Part shown: one piece after another, positions 1 to 8,615 of the stretch
Position numbering within the stretch: the first letter of the stretch is position 1
Layout: every line of letters begins with the position of its first letter
NCBI RefSeq assembly: GCF_000372745.1
Contig: NZ_KB889668.1
Location: forward strand, 204-64,203
DNA length: 64,000 nucleotides
Origin: Embleya scabrispora DSM 41855
Lineage (GTDB): Bacteria; Actinomycetota; Actinomycetes; Streptomycetales; Streptomycetaceae
Direction: 5' to 3'
Program-made: the position numbers and the translations under genes
Notes under the pieces: generated by a model
What the model was told of the DNA's origin: nothing
The model's database searches: none
The model's input: the letters and a program-made list of their open reading frames with translations, nothing else

Positions 1-641
1 GCCGAGGGCCGCGCTCGCTCGACCAGGCGCGTCATGGCCGTATGGGCTCGGCCCCGCCGATCGCATAGACGGGCGTATCTTCCGGAGGCCGTCCCGAAGT
101 TCGACTCGGCCTCCAATTCCTCGGTGACCTCGACCCCGCAGTCGTTGACGATTCGTTCGAGCGCTTCGGTGGAGCGGTTCGAGTCCCGGCTCGCGTTGGC
201 CTTCATCGGGGAGCCGTCGATCGCCACCGCTGACGGGTCCACGAGTCCGTGTCGGCCGCAGGCTGCGAGTACCTGGACGAACAAGGACTTCAGGGCTTGG
301 CGGTGCCGTTGGATGAAGCGCGCGATCGTGGAATGGTCGATGGTGCGGTTCGTCGTGATGATCCGACATCCCAAGTCGTCAAGGCACGCGCTCTCGATCC
401 GGCGTGAGGAGCGAACTCCCTTGCTGTAGCAGTAGACGACCAAGGACAAGAGCATCGAGGGGTCGTATGCCGCCCTGCCCTGGCCGTCGGCGCGGTACTC
501 GTCCAGAAAGGCCGTCAGGTCCAGTTGCCGGACGGTGGCGATGACCTTCCAACACAGATGTCCGGCCGGAAGCCATTCCCGGATGTCCTGCGGCATCGCG
601 AACGCGCAATCGACGTCATAGGTAACGAAGTTGAACCCCAT
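1..641 (-). CDS. IS1182-type transposase, N-terminal part (cut by window edge)
   Basis: I translated the minus strand from an ATG at 641; it stays open for 213 codons to base 1, so the C-terminal part lies outside the window. The product begins MGFNFVTYDVDCAFAMPQDI and contains YDPSMLLSLVVYCYSKGVRS and the segment AIDGSPMKANAS, which are typical of the N-terminal half of IS1182/IS5-group DDE transposases (DUF772-like region followed by the first catalytic Asp in AIDGS). The frame shows no stop or frameshift, so the copy may be intact. The terminal inverted repeat should lie just right of 641; none could be proved without the other end. Function is inferred from family resemblance. Confidence 0.8.
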   Translation of the reverse strand, partial: MGFNFVTYDVDCAFAMPQDIREWLPAGHLCWKVIATVRQLDLTAFLDEYRADGQGRAAYDPSMLLSLVVYCYSKGVRSSRRIESACLDDLGCRIITTNRTIDHSTIARFIQRHRQALKSLFVQVLAACGRHGLVDPSAVAIDGSPMKANASRDSNRSTEALERIVNDCGVEVTEELEAESNFGTASGRYARLCDRRGRAHTAMTRLVERARPS

Positions 642-747
642 GTGTCTGGCATCCGACTGATCAGCGTGGCTGAAACTCGAACAGTGGGAACTGCTTGACT
701 ATCCGAGAGCGGCAGTTGTGCGACAGCCTCGGACGGGGGGCACGGAC

Positions 748-2016
748 GTGCGGAATCGGCTGTGCGGGTGGGGCTGCGGGCTTGCGGTGCTCGCGTTGGT
801 CGGCAGCGGCGCGACAGGGTGCTCGACCGAGCGAGGCAGCCTGGCGGTGATCGCGGTGGACGCGCCGGTGGCCCTGGCGGATCAGCCGGTACACATCAGG
901 ATCGACGGACTGTCGCCGGGCGAACAGGTCACCGTCGGGGCGCGGGCGGTGGATGCGCGAGGCGAACAGTGGCGCGCACAGGCCACCTTCCGGGCGGACG
1001 CACACGGTCTGGTCGTTCTGGACACGGCCACTCCGAAGTCCGGTGGTACGTACCGGAACGCGGACGGCATGGGTTTGTTCTGGTCGATGAATCCACAGAC
1101 CGGCGATGCCGAGCGCACATTCTTCGTGCCACCCGACGCACCGCGCAGCAGCTACCAGGTCGTCCTGACGGCGGCGGTGTCCGGACGAGCGCTCGTCTCC
1201 CGCACGCTGACCCGCTCCTGGTCGGGAACCGGGGTGACGAGCCGGGAACTCACCCTCGCGGCGGACGGGGTATCCGGCGCACTGTTCCTCCCGCCTCTCG
1301 GCACGCTGCGTCACCCGGCCGTGCTCGTCTTCGGCGGTTCCGAAGGGGGGAACGCCTTGACTCCCACTGCGGCGCTGCTCGCCTCGCACGGCTATCCGGC
1401 TTTGGCGCTGGGCTACTTCGCTCTTCCCGGGCTGCCGAAGACCTTGTCCGGCATCCCTTTGGAGTACTTCGCCGCAGCCGGTCGACTGCTGGCCGCGCAG
1501 CCGGGAGTCGATCCCGAGCACGTCCTGGTGCTGGGCTACTCGCGTGGCAGCGAGGCGGCCCTGCTCCTCGCCGACGACTACCCCGACCTCGTTCACGGCG
1601 CGCTCGTCTATTCCCCGTCTGCCGACGTGCACATCGGATTTCCGGACAATGGCATACCCGCCTGGACCAAGAACGACAAGGCCGTTGCCGAGGGTCCCAT
1701 CCCGCTCGCCCGCGTCAGCGGTCCGGTACTGGCGATCGCCGGTGCAGACGATCAATTGTGGTCCTCGGGCGTCTGGGCCCAAGAGATCGTCAAGGCGCTC
1801 GATACGGCCCACAACCCCCACCCGCACCGGGCACTGATCTTCACGAACGCCGGCCACGGCGTCGGCACCCATCCCTATCTCGCCGCCGGTACCCGTCCGG
1901 TCTCCCCATCGATGGGCGTGCAATTCGACGAGGGCGGTACCAGGGCCGGCAACGCCGCCGCCCGGCAGGAAGGTTGGCCGCAGGTCCTGGCCCTGCTCGC
2001 GTCGCTCACTCGATGA
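748..2016 (+). CDS. Lipoprotein acyl-CoA thioesterase / BAAT-type alpha/beta hydrolase
   Basis: 422 residues. A short N-terminal hydrophobic segment ends in GSGATGC, a lipobox-like site, so the protein is probably lipid-anchored outside the cell. Residues about 45-150 resemble the immunoglobulin-like N-domain of acyl-CoA thioester hydrolases/bile acid-CoA amino acid N-acyltransferases; the rest is an alpha/beta hydrolase with nucleophile motif GYSRGSEAA, an Asp in GADDQLWSS and a His in AGHGVGTHP. GTG at 748 is chosen because a G-rich ribosome site (731-740) lies just upstream; GTG at 718 is an in-frame alternative that would lengthen the signal peptide. The substrate is unknown. The gene stands alone and converges on the beta-oxidation operon. 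Confidence 0.8.
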   Translation: MRNRLCGWGCGLAVLALVGSGATGCSTERGSLAVIAVDAPVALADQPVHIRIDGLSPGEQVTVGARAVDARGEQWRAQATFRADAHGLVVLDTATPKSGGTYRNADGMGLFWSMNPQTGDAERTFFVPPDAPRSSYQVVLTAAVSGRALVSRTLTRSWSGTGVTSRELTLAADGVSGALFLPPLGTLRHPAVLVFGGSEGGNALTPTAALLASHGYPALALGYFALPGLPKTLSGIPLEYFAAAGRLLAAQPGVDPEHVLVLGYSRGSEAALLLADDYPDLVHGALVYSPSADVHIGFPDNGIPAWTKNDKAVAEGPIPLARVSGPVLAIAGADDQLWSSGVWAQEIVKALDTAHNPHPHRALIFTNAGHGVGTHPYLAAGTRPVSPSMGVQFDEGGTRAGNAAARQEGWPQVLALLASLTR

Positions 2017-2037
2017 TGAGCCACCCGGGCCCGCAAC

Positions 2038-2074
2038 ACCGGAGACCCGCCGCGCGGTGCGGCGGGTTCGGTGT
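2038..2074. terminator. Bidirectional hairpin between convergent genes
   Basis: A perfect 9-bp stem (2045-2053 pairing with 2059-2067, loop GCGGT) is extended by a further CACCG/CGGTG pairing at 2038-2042 and 2070-2074. It lies 20 bases after the lipoprotein gene and before the end of the opposing operon, where a shared terminator is expected. There is no T-tract, as is common in high-GC actinomycetes. Confidence 0.6.
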
Positions 2075-2089
2075 CCACAGCCGTGGTGG

Positions 2090-2205
2090 CTACTCGCCTC
2101 GCCACACCGGCGTGCGCTTCTCCGCGAAGGCGCGGGCGACCTCCAGAGCATCCGCCGAGTGGAAGACCGCTTCGGTGGCCCGGCCCCGGCGGGCGAAGCC
2201 GCGCG
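2090..2205 (-). pseudogene. C-terminal remnant of an enoyl-CoA hydratase
   Basis: Directly after the stop of the MDR reductase the minus strand has an open frame ending HSADALEVARAFAEKRTPVW-RGE and a TAG stop at 2090. A tail of the form RAFAEKR-PVW-G is characteristic of crotonase-family enoyl-CoA hydratases. Only about 35 codons survive; the catalytic core is missing. The most economical reading is that the operon once ended with a hydratase gene and that a deletion joined its 3' end to the end of the preceding gene. The MaoC protein in the same operon could supply the hydration step. Expression is not expected because no start is visible. Confidence 0.55.
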
Positions 2206-2214
2206 GGTCGTCGA

Positions 2215-3252
2215 TCACCGGATCCGCAGGATCAGCTTCCCGGTGTTGGCGCCGGAGAACAGCCGCAGCAGCGTCTGCGGAAACGCCGTCACATCGCCCT
2301 CGACCACGTCCTCTCGCGAGCGCAACCGCCCGTCCGCGAGCCACCCGGCCAACTCGGCGCTCGCCTCGGCGTAACGATCGGCGTAGTCGAACACCACCAT
2401 GCCGGTCATCGACGCCCGATTCACCAGCAGTGACAGGTAGTTCGCCGGCCCCGGGCCCTGTTCGGTGTTGTTGTACTGGGAGATCGCGCCGCAGATCACC
2501 ACGCGCGCACCCCGGGCCAGCCGGGTCAGCGCGGCATCCAGGATCTCGCCACCGACGTTGTCGAAGTACACGTCCACGCCGTCCGGGCAATGCTTGCGCA
2601 GTGCCGTTTTCACGTCCTCGCTCTTGTAGTCGATGGCCGCGTCGAAGCCGAACTCCTCGACCAGGAGCCGACACTTGTCCGGCCCACCGGCGATACCGAC
2701 GGTTCGGCAACCCTTGAGCCGGGCGAGCTGCCCGACCACGCTGCCCACCGCGCCGGCCGCGCCGGACACCAGCACCGTCTGTCCCGGTTGCGGGTCACCG
2801 ACGTCGAACAGCCCGAAGTACGCGGTCAGTCCGGTGATACCGAGGGCCCCCAGGTAGGTCGACAACGGCGCCGCGGCCGGATCCACCCGGCGCAGAGCCC
2901 GTCCGTCCGAGTCGGCGTACTCCTGCACGCCGAACTGCCCGTACACATGCTCCCCGACCGCGAAGTCCGAGTGCCGGGAGGCGATCACCCGACCGACCGC
3001 GCCGGCGCGCATCACCTCGCCGAGCCGCACCGGCGGGATGTACGAGCGCACGTCGTTCATCCAGCCGCGCATCGCCGGATCGAGCGAGATGTGCGACACC
3101 TCCACCAGCAGCCGGCCGTCGACCGGTTCGCTCACCGGTTCCTCGACCACGTCCCAGTCGGTGGGCTTGGGCAGGCCGAACGGGCGTGCGGCCAGTCGGA
3201 TCTGCCGGTTGATCAGGTCGGCGGGCAGGGACCCGTCGGCGGGCATGGTCAT
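2215..3252 (-). CDS. NADP-dependent oxidoreductase, zinc-independent MDR family
   Basis: 345 residues, leukotriene B4 dehydrogenase/CurA-like branch of the medium-chain dehydrogenases. The N-terminal GroES-like domain carries LDPAMRGWM, and the Rossmann motif is SGAAGAVGSVVGQLARLKGC. FDNVGGEILDAAL and ICGAISQYNN are typical of this subfamily, which reduces alpha,beta-unsaturated ketones, aldehydes or acyl chains with NADPH. Catalytic zinc ligands are absent, as expected. The ATG overlaps the stop of the upstream acyl-CoA ligase (ATGA at 3249-3252), so the two are probably translationally coupled. In this operon it may act on enoyl or keto intermediates; that is inference. Confidence 0.88.
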   Translation of the reverse strand: MTMPADGSLPADLINRQIRLAARPFGLPKPTDWDVVEEPVSEPVDGRLLVEVSHISLDPAMRGWMNDVRSYIPPVRLGEVMRAGAVGRVIASRHSDFAVGEHVYGQFGVQEYADSDGRALRRVDPAAAPLSTYLGALGITGLTAYFGLFDVGDPQPGQTVLVSGAAGAVGSVVGQLARLKGCRTVGIAGGPDKCRLLVEEFGFDAAIDYKSEDVKTALRKHCPDGVDVYFDNVGGEILDAALTRLARGARVVICGAISQYNNTEQGPGPANYLSLLVNRASMTGMVVFDYADRYAEASAELAGWLADGRLRSREDVVEGDVTAFPQTLLRLFSGANTGKLILRIR

Positions 3253-4790
3253 ACGGAACGCAACTCCTTCTTCATGATCTTGCCGGAAGCGCCCTTGGGT
3301 AGTTCGTCCATGAATCGCACCACGCGCGGATACTTGTACGCGGCCATGCGTTCCCGGCAGTACGCGATTATCTCGTCCGGGTCTGCCGCCTCGCCGGAGC
3401 GCAGCGCCACCACCGCGACGACCTCCTCGCCGAGCCGATCGTCCGGTCTGCCGACCACGGCGGCCTCGGCGATCGCCGGGTGGGTGTACAGCACTTCCTC
3501 CACCTCGCGCGGATAGACGTTGTAGCCGCCCCGGATCACCAGATCCTTCTTGCGGTCCACGACGAACAGGAAGCCGTCTTCGTCCAGGTAGCCGAGGTCG
3601 CCGGTGTGGAACCAGCCGTTGCGGAACGCCTCGGCGGTGGCGTCGGGGTCGTGGCGGTAGCGGGTGATGATGTTGTGCCCGCGCAGCAGGATCTCGCCCA
3701 CGTGCTCGGCACCGGGCGGCAGCGGCACGTCGTCCTGGTCCGCGACCCGCAGTTCGACACCCCAGATCGGCTTGCCCACGGACAACACCCGCCGGTCGTC
3801 GGCGCTGCGGTTGAACGTCGCGGTGCTCGCGCTCTCGGAGAGGCCGTAGCCCTCCAGGATCACTATGCCGAACGCCTCCTCGAACTCGCGGATCACCTCG
3901 CCGGGCATCGACGCCCCGCCCGAACTGCCCACTCGCAGCCGGGACAGGTCGCGCCCGGTGCGGTCCGCGGCCAGCAGCGCGACGTACATCGTGGGCACGC
4001 CCACGATGACGCTCACCCGGTCCCGGACCATCTGGTCGAGCACGCTCTGCGCCTCGAACCGCAGGACCAGGGACACGGTTCCGCCGTAGCGCACACACAC
4101 GTTCAGTACGCTCGACAGCCCGTAGACGTGGAACAGCGGCAGCGCGCCGAGCGAGACGTCACCGGGCAGTACATCGAACAGGTCGCCCGAGGTGGTGCAG
4201 TTCAAGTACAGCTGGAAGTGCGTCAGTTCGGCGCCCTTGGGTCGCCCGGTGGTGCCGCTGGTGTACAGCAGGACCGCGGTGTCGTCGCTCGACGTCGGCT
4301 CGATGTCGCCGCGGATCGACTCGGTCCGATCCGGTGGACCGTCCGGCAGCAACAGGCCGAACGCGAGGGTGCCCTGCGGCACCGGGCCGCCCTCGGCCAG
4401 GGTGACGACGTACACCGCGGTGCCGGGTACGGCTGCCGCGGCGCCCAGCGCCTCGGCGGCGAAGACGTCGAAGGCGATCAGCGTCCGGGCGCCGGAGTCG
4501 GTGAGGTGGTAGGCGATCTCGTTCGCCTTGAGCAGGGGACTCAGCGGCATCAGCGTGACGCCCGCCTTGAGTGCGCCGAAGTAGGCCACCACGAATTCGG
4601 GCACGTTGGGCAGGCAGATCGCCAGCACGTCGTCCCGGCCGAGTCCGTTCGCCCGCAGCCCGCGAGCGAACCGGCTGCTGAGGTCGTCGAGTTCGCGATA
4701 GGTGATCGGCCTGCCCTGGTGGATCAGACATGCCGTGTCGGGGGTCGCGAGACGGGACTCGCGCAGCATGACGGCGAGGTTGAAGCTCAC
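3249..4790 (-). CDS. Acyl-CoA synthetase (class I adenylate-forming ligase)
   Basis: 513 residues, full length for the family. The phosphate-binding loop is YTSGTTGRPKGAELTH; later motifs are EGYGLSESAS, HTGDLGYLDEDG, the hinge VVDRKKDLVIRGGYNVYP and the C-terminal lysine motif PKGASGKIMKKEL. Such enzymes activate a carboxylic acid with ATP and load it onto CoA, so this gene would start the pathway encoded by the operon. Substrate specificity (fatty, aromatic or branched acid) cannot be read from the sequence. It lies 63 bases after the MaoC gene and overlaps the MDR gene by 4 bases. Confidence 0.92.
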   Translation of the reverse strand: MSFNLAVMLRESRLATPDTACLIHQGRPITYRELDDLSSRFARGLRANGLGRDDVLAICLPNVPEFVVAYFGALKAGVTLMPLSPLLKANEIAYHLTDSGARTLIAFDVFAAEALGAAAAVPGTAVYVVTLAEGGPVPQGTLAFGLLLPDGPPDRTESIRGDIEPTSSDDTAVLLYTSGTTGRPKGAELTHFQLYLNCTTSGDLFDVLPGDVSLGALPLFHVYGLSSVLNVCVRYGGTVSLVLRFEAQSVLDQMVRDRVSVIVGVPTMYVALLAADRTGRDLSRLRVGSSGGASMPGEVIREFEEAFGIVILEGYGLSESASTATFNRSADDRRVLSVGKPIWGVELRVADQDDVPLPPGAEHVGEILLRGHNIITRYRHDPDATAEAFRNGWFHTGDLGYLDEDGFLFVVDRKKDLVIRGGYNVYPREVEEVLYTHPAIAEAAVVGRPDDRLGEEVVAVVALRSGEAADPDEIIAYCRERMAAYKYPRVVRFMDELPKGASGKIMKKELRSV

Positions 4791-4853
4791 AGGTGATCCT
4801 TACCTGTCGAGGTGCCGGGGGCGGCCGGACGTCGGGGGACGTCCGGCCGGGTG

Positions 4854-5306
4854 CTACGGGACGAGCAGGGAGAGGGTGTCCGCGACGCACGCGGGCTTGG
4901 CGACGCCCTCGATCTCGATGGTGTGACGCACCGTCAACCGCACGCCCTGCGCGGTCTCGGCCACGTCGACCAGGACGGCGTGGTCGCGCACGCGGGAGCC
5001 GGCCGGCACCGGGGTGGGGAAACGCACCTTGTCCGAGCCGTAGTTGACGCCCATCCGCACTCCGCGCACGGTGAACAGGTCGGCGGCCAGCGTCGGGATC
5101 AGCGACAGCGTCAGATAGCCGTGCGCGATGGTGTTGCCGAACGGCCCGGCCTCGGCCCGCTCGACGTCCACGTGGATCCACTGGTGGTCGCCGGTGGCCT
5201 GGGCGAACGTGTCGATCCGCTCCTGATCGACGGTCAACCAATCGCTGGTACCGAGCGTTTCGCCCCGGGCGGCGAACACCTCGGGGATGGTCTCGAAGAC
5301 GCGCAT
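4854..5306 (-). CDS. MaoC-family (R)-specific enoyl-CoA hydratase
   Basis: 150 residues with one hot-dog fold domain. The hydratase-2 signature is clear: DTFAQATGDHQWIHVD, where the Asp and His form the catalytic pair, followed by FGNTIAHGYLTLSLIP and VNYGSDKVRFPTPVPAGS. It would hydrate trans-2-enoyl-CoA formed by the two acyl-CoA dehydrogenases encoded just upstream. The ATG at 5306 has AAGGAG seven bases upstream. Because an ordinary crotonase in this operon survives only as a remnant, MaoC may be the only hydratase of the local pathway. Confidence 0.9.
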   Translation of the reverse strand: MRVFETIPEVFAARGETLGTSDWLTVDQERIDTFAQATGDHQWIHVDVERAEAGPFGNTIAHGYLTLSLIPTLAADLFTVRGVRMGVNYGSDKVRFPTPVPAGSRVRDHAVLVDVAETAQGVRLTVRHTIEIEGVAKPACVADTLSLLVP

Positions 5307-5368
5307 GATGCTCCTTCGTGATGGCGCCGGCGGGATCCGGGGGCGGGTGCGCCGCCCCCGGGGCCGGG

Positions 5369-6478
5369 TCAGGCGGGCAGGTCGACCAGCCGCGCGAGGA
5401 TTGCGCGGTGCCGGTCGGGGGTGCCGAACGCGAGCGCGTCGGCTTTGGCGCGCTTGAGGTACAGGTGCGGATGGTGTTCCCAGGTGAAGCCGATGCCGCC
5501 GTGCAGCTGCACACATTCCTCCGCGGCGCGCACGGCGATCTCCGAGCAGTGCGCCTGCGCGACGGCGACCGCGACCGCGGTGTCGGGGTCGTCGGCGGCC
5601 ACGCAGGCCGCGGCGTAGCGGGCCACCGCACGTACCTGGGCGATCGACACCCACAGCGCGGCCAGGCGATGTTTGGGACCCTGGAACGAGCCCACCGGGC
5701 GGCCGAATTGGTGGCGGGTCTTCATGTAGGCGACGGTGCTCTCCAGGCAGTACTCGGCGATGCCGAGCTGCTCGGACGCCAACAGCGCGGCGCCGGTGGT
5801 GAGCGCGGTCGCGCACGCCGCCTCGGCCTGCTCGCCGCGAGCCAGCGCGGTGCCGATCGCGCCGGTGAACACGATGTCGGTCAGCGGTCGGGTCAGGTCG
5901 AGCGAGACCACCGGGCGTCGTTCGACGCCGGGTTGATCGGCCTCGACCGCGTAGAGCACGGGCCCGCCCGCGGCTTCGGCCGCGACGACGAGCACGTCGG
6001 CGGCGCCGGCGTCCACGACCGAGGTCACCGTCCCGGTCAGCGTGTCGCCGTCGGCCCGTACCGGGTACCGGAGTCGGGCGCCGGGAACGGAGGCGAAGGA
6101 GACCGCCAGGGACGCGCTGCGCCGGCCGCCGGCCAGATCGGCGAGCAGCGCGCCGGCGTGCACCGCGCGCAACGCGGCGGTCGCGAGCACCGCGCTGCCC
6201 AGGAACGGGGTCGGCGCGACCGAGCGGCCCAACTCCTCCATGACCACGGCGGTTTCCCGCCAGGACGCGCCGCTGCCTCCGTGTGTCTCGTCGACCGCGA
6301 GCCCGGCCGCGCCGATCTGCTCGGTCAGCACACGCCACAACTTCGGGTCGTACGGCTCGTTCGTCTCGATCCGGGCGAGCAGTGCGGCGAGCGTCACCCG
6401 CTCGGTGAGCAGGTCCCGGATGCCGGAGCGCAGTTCGCTCTCGTCCTCGGTGTAGAGAAGGTGCTCGGTGGCGCTCAT
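5369..6478 (-). CDS. Acyl-CoA dehydrogenase, subunit paired with the next gene
   Basis: 369 residues, acyl-CoA dehydrogenase superfamily. It shows the N-terminal all-alpha domain, a poorly conserved middle beta-domain and a C-terminal domain with YMKTRHQFGRPVGSFQGPKH and LHGGIGFTWEHHPHLYLKRA. The adjacent upstream gene encodes a second dehydrogenase with better FAD-site motifs and overlaps this one by 4 bases (ATGA). Adjacent unequal pairs of this type form alpha2beta2 heterotetramers in actinobacterial steroid and side-chain degradation (for example the mycobacterial ChsE4-ChsE5 pair). I infer the same here. It oxidises acyl-CoA to enoyl-CoA using FAD. Confidence 0.88.
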   Translation of the reverse strand: MSATEHLLYTEDESELRSGIRDLLTERVTLAALLARIETNEPYDPKLWRVLTEQIGAAGLAVDETHGGSGASWRETAVVMEELGRSVAPTPFLGSAVLATAALRAVHAGALLADLAGGRRSASLAVSFASVPGARLRYPVRADGDTLTGTVTSVVDAGAADVLVVAAEAAGGPVLYAVEADQPGVERRPVVSLDLTRPLTDIVFTGAIGTALARGEQAEAACATALTTGAALLASEQLGIAEYCLESTVAYMKTRHQFGRPVGSFQGPKHRLAALWVSIAQVRAVARYAAACVAADDPDTAVAVAVAQAHCSEIAVRAAEECVQLHGGIGFTWEHHPHLYLKRAKADALAFGTPDRHRAILARLVDLPA

Positions 6479-7653
6479 CGTGGCAGGTCCTTCCACGCGG
6501 CGTCCTTGTCCACCCGAGGCTCCGCGGGCAGGCCCAGGACGCGCTCGGCGACGACGTTGAGCAGGATCTCCGAGGTGCCGCCCTCGATCGAGTTGCCCTT
6601 GGCGCGCAGGTAGCGGTAGCCGGGGGAGCGGGTGGTGAAGTCCACCGACGCCGGGCGGCGCATGGTCCATTCGTCGTGGCGCAGGCCCTCCTCGGCCAGC
6701 AAGTCCAGCTCCAGGCCGGAGATGTCCTGGTTGAGCCGGGCGAACGCGAGCTTGGCCGCCGACCCTTCGGGGCCGGGTTCGCCCGCCGCCAACTGCAGGC
6801 GCAACCGTGCCGAGGTCAGCCGGGCCGCCTCGGCCTCCACCCACAGCCGCAGCAGCCGATCGTGCAACCCGGCGGTGCGCAACTCCGGGCGCTCGCGCCA
6901 GGTGTCGGCGACGATGCCGATCATGCCGCCCTCGCGCGGCGCGGCGCCTCCGCCGATGGCCACCCGCTCGTTCATCAGCGTGGTGCGCGCGACGCTCCAG
7001 CCGTCACCGACCTCGCCCAGGCGGTGGGCGTCGGGGATGCGCACGCCGGTGAGGAAGACCTCGTTGAACTCGGCCTCGCCGGTGGCCTGGCGCAGCGGAC
7101 GCACCTCGACGCCGGGTGCGGTCATGTCGCAGACGAAGTAGGTCATGCCCCGGTGCTTGGGCAGTTCGGGGTGGGTGCGGGTGACCAGGATCGCCCAGCG
7201 CGCCTCGTGAGCCATCGACGTCCACACCTTCTGGCCGTCCACCACCCACTCGTCGCCGTCGCGGATGGCGCGGGTGCCCAGCGCGGCGAGATCGGAGCCG
7301 GCACCGGGCTCGCTGAACAGCTGGCACCACACCTCCTCACCGGTCCACAACGGCCGCAGCCAGCGCTCGCGTTGCTCCTCGGTGCCGTACGCGAGCACGG
7401 TCGGCGCGGCCATGCCCAGCCCGATGCCGATCCGACCCGGGTCGTTGGACGGCGCGCCGGCGGCGGTGAAGCGCGCGTCCACGGCCGGCTGCAACGCGCG
7501 CGGCGCGCCCAGGCCGCCCAGGCCCACCGGGTAGTGCACCCAGGCCAGCCCGGCGTCGAAGCGTGCCCGCAGGTAGCCGAGCGCGTCGTCGGTGTCCCGG
7601 TGGGCGGTGATGAACTCGCCGACCCTGTCGTCCAGTTCGTTCGCCGTCAGCAC
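6475..7653 (-). CDS. Acyl-CoA dehydrogenase, FAD-binding partner
   Basis: 392 residues. Motifs include CQLFSEPGAGSDLAALGTRA and VDGQKVWTSMAHEARWAILV in the middle domain and RYLRAKGNSIEGGTSEILLN near the C-terminus, the classical FAD and CoA contacts. It starts with GTG at 7653 and overlaps the end of the upstream SDR by 7 bases, and it overlaps the following dehydrogenase by 4 bases, so the three genes are one translational unit. Probably the FAD-rich subunit of a two-subunit dehydrogenase. The physiological acyl chain is not identifiable. Confidence 0.9.
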   Translation of the reverse strand: MLTANELDDRVGEFITAHRDTDDALGYLRARFDAGLAWVHYPVGLGGLGAPRALQPAVDARFTAAGAPSNDPGRIGIGLGMAAPTVLAYGTEEQRERWLRPLWTGEEVWCQLFSEPGAGSDLAALGTRAIRDGDEWVVDGQKVWTSMAHEARWAILVTRTHPELPKHRGMTYFVCDMTAPGVEVRPLRQATGEAEFNEVFLTGVRIPDAHRLGEVGDGWSVARTTLMNERVAIGGGAAPREGGMIGIVADTWRERPELRTAGLHDRLLRLWVEAEAARLTSARLRLQLAAGEPGPEGSAAKLAFARLNQDISGLELDLLAEEGLRHDEWTMRRPASVDFTTRSPGYRYLRAKGNSIEGGTSEILLNVVAERVLGLPAEPRVDKDAAWKDLPR

Positions 7654-8432
7654 AACGGGCCGCCGGCGACGTAGATCACCTGGCCGGACACGAAGCCCGC
7701 ACCCTCGCTCGTCAGGAACGCGATGGTGTTCGCGACGTCCTCGGGCCGGCCGACCCGGCGGACCGGGATCTGCTCGGCCGCGGCCTGCTGGAACGCCTCG
7801 AACTCCATGCCGACCCGGGCCGCGGTGGCGGCGGTCATGTCGGTGACGATGAATCCGGGTGCCACCGCGTTGGCGGTCACACCGAACTTGCCCAGCTCGA
7901 AGGCCAGCGTCTTGGTGAAGCCCTGGAGTCCGGCCTTGGCCGCCGAGTAGTTCGCCTGGCCGCGGTTGCCCAGCGCGGACGAGCTGGAGAGGTTGACGAT
8001 CCGGCCGTACCCCGCCGCGGTCATGTGCGCCTGGACCGCCCGGCTCATCAGGAACGCGCCGCGCAGGTGCACGTCGATGACCGTGTCCCAGTCGCCGTCG
8101 GACATCTTGAACAGCAGGTTGTCGCGGATCACGCCCGCGTTGTTGACGAGCACCGTAGGTGCGCCGAGCGTGTCGGCCACGCGCGCGACGGCGGCGTCGA
8201 CCTGCTCGCCGACGGTGACGTCCGCGCCGACGGCGATCGCGCTGCCGCCGGCCGCGACGATCGTGGCCACGGTGTCGGCGCAGGCGGCCTCATCCAGGTC
8301 GAGTACGGCCACGGCCATGCCTTCGGCGGCGAGCCGGCGCGCGGTGGCGGCACCGATGCCGCGGGCGGCGCCGGTCACGATGGCCACGCGCGGTGTGGTC
8401 GCGGTGGCGGTCGCGGGAGTGTTCTCGGTCAT
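7647..8432 (-). CDS. SDR oxidoreductase, FabG/3-hydroxyacyl-CoA dehydrogenase-like
   Basis: 261 residues. Classical short-chain dehydrogenase: cofactor loop TGAARGIGAATARRL, NNAG in VLVNNAGVIRDN, catalytic Ser in NLSSSSALGN and YSAAKAG. The end VSGQVIYVAGGPLC matches FabG-like enzymes. In this operon it would oxidise 3-hydroxyacyl-CoA, the step after hydration. It is the first gene of the operon; ATG at 8432 has GGAGG about 11 bases upstream, and two palindromic operator-like sites lie in its leader. Confidence 0.88.
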   Translation of the reverse strand: MTENTPATATATTPRVAIVTGAARGIGAATARRLAAEGMAVAVLDLDEAACADTVATIVAAGGSAIAVGADVTVGEQVDAAVARVADTLGAPTVLVNNAGVIRDNLLFKMSDGDWDTVIDVHLRGAFLMSRAVQAHMTAAGYGRIVNLSSSSALGNRGQANYSAAKAGLQGFTKTLAFELGKFGVTANAVAPGFIVTDMTAATAARVGMEFEAFQQAAAEQIPVRRVGRPEDVANTIAFLTSEGAGFVSGQVIYVAGGPLC

Positions 8433-8533
8433 GGGTGCTGGATCCTCCGGATCGTCACTGGTCACGAGGTCGGCCGGCGAATACCGCGCCCCGCCGCCCG
8501 AGGAGGTGACTCGCGCCGGTCCGGTCGATGAGG

Positions 8534-8549
8534 TGCCGACCGGTCGGTA
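8534..8549. promoter_or_regulatory. Palindromic operator-like site, copy 1
   Basis: TGCCGACCGGTCGGTA differs at one base from the perfect palindrome of copy 2. It lies about 100 bases upstream of the SDR start. Symmetric GACCGGTC-type sites are typical targets of TetR-family repressors that sense acyl-CoA. No regulator gene is adjacent, so the cognate protein must be encoded elsewhere. Confidence 0.55.
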
Positions 8550-8599
8550 TGCGCGTGCGCCGGAGCGGCGAAGCGGGATTCTTGCTGCGCCTGTCACGG

Positions 8600-8615
8600 T
8601 ACCGACCGGTCGGTA
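8600..8615. promoter_or_regulatory. Palindromic operator-like site, copy 2
   Basis: TACCGACCGGTCGGTA is a perfect 16-bp palindrome, 66 bases from copy 1 centre to centre. Two such sites upstream of a beta-oxidation operon suggest repression released by an acyl-CoA ligand. The binding protein is unknown. Confidence 0.6.

Noticed and set aside
2215-8432. Polyketide or other secondary-metabolite cluster
   Set aside because: No ketosynthase, acyl carrier protein or peptide synthetase; the gene set is a standard acyl-CoA degradation operon.
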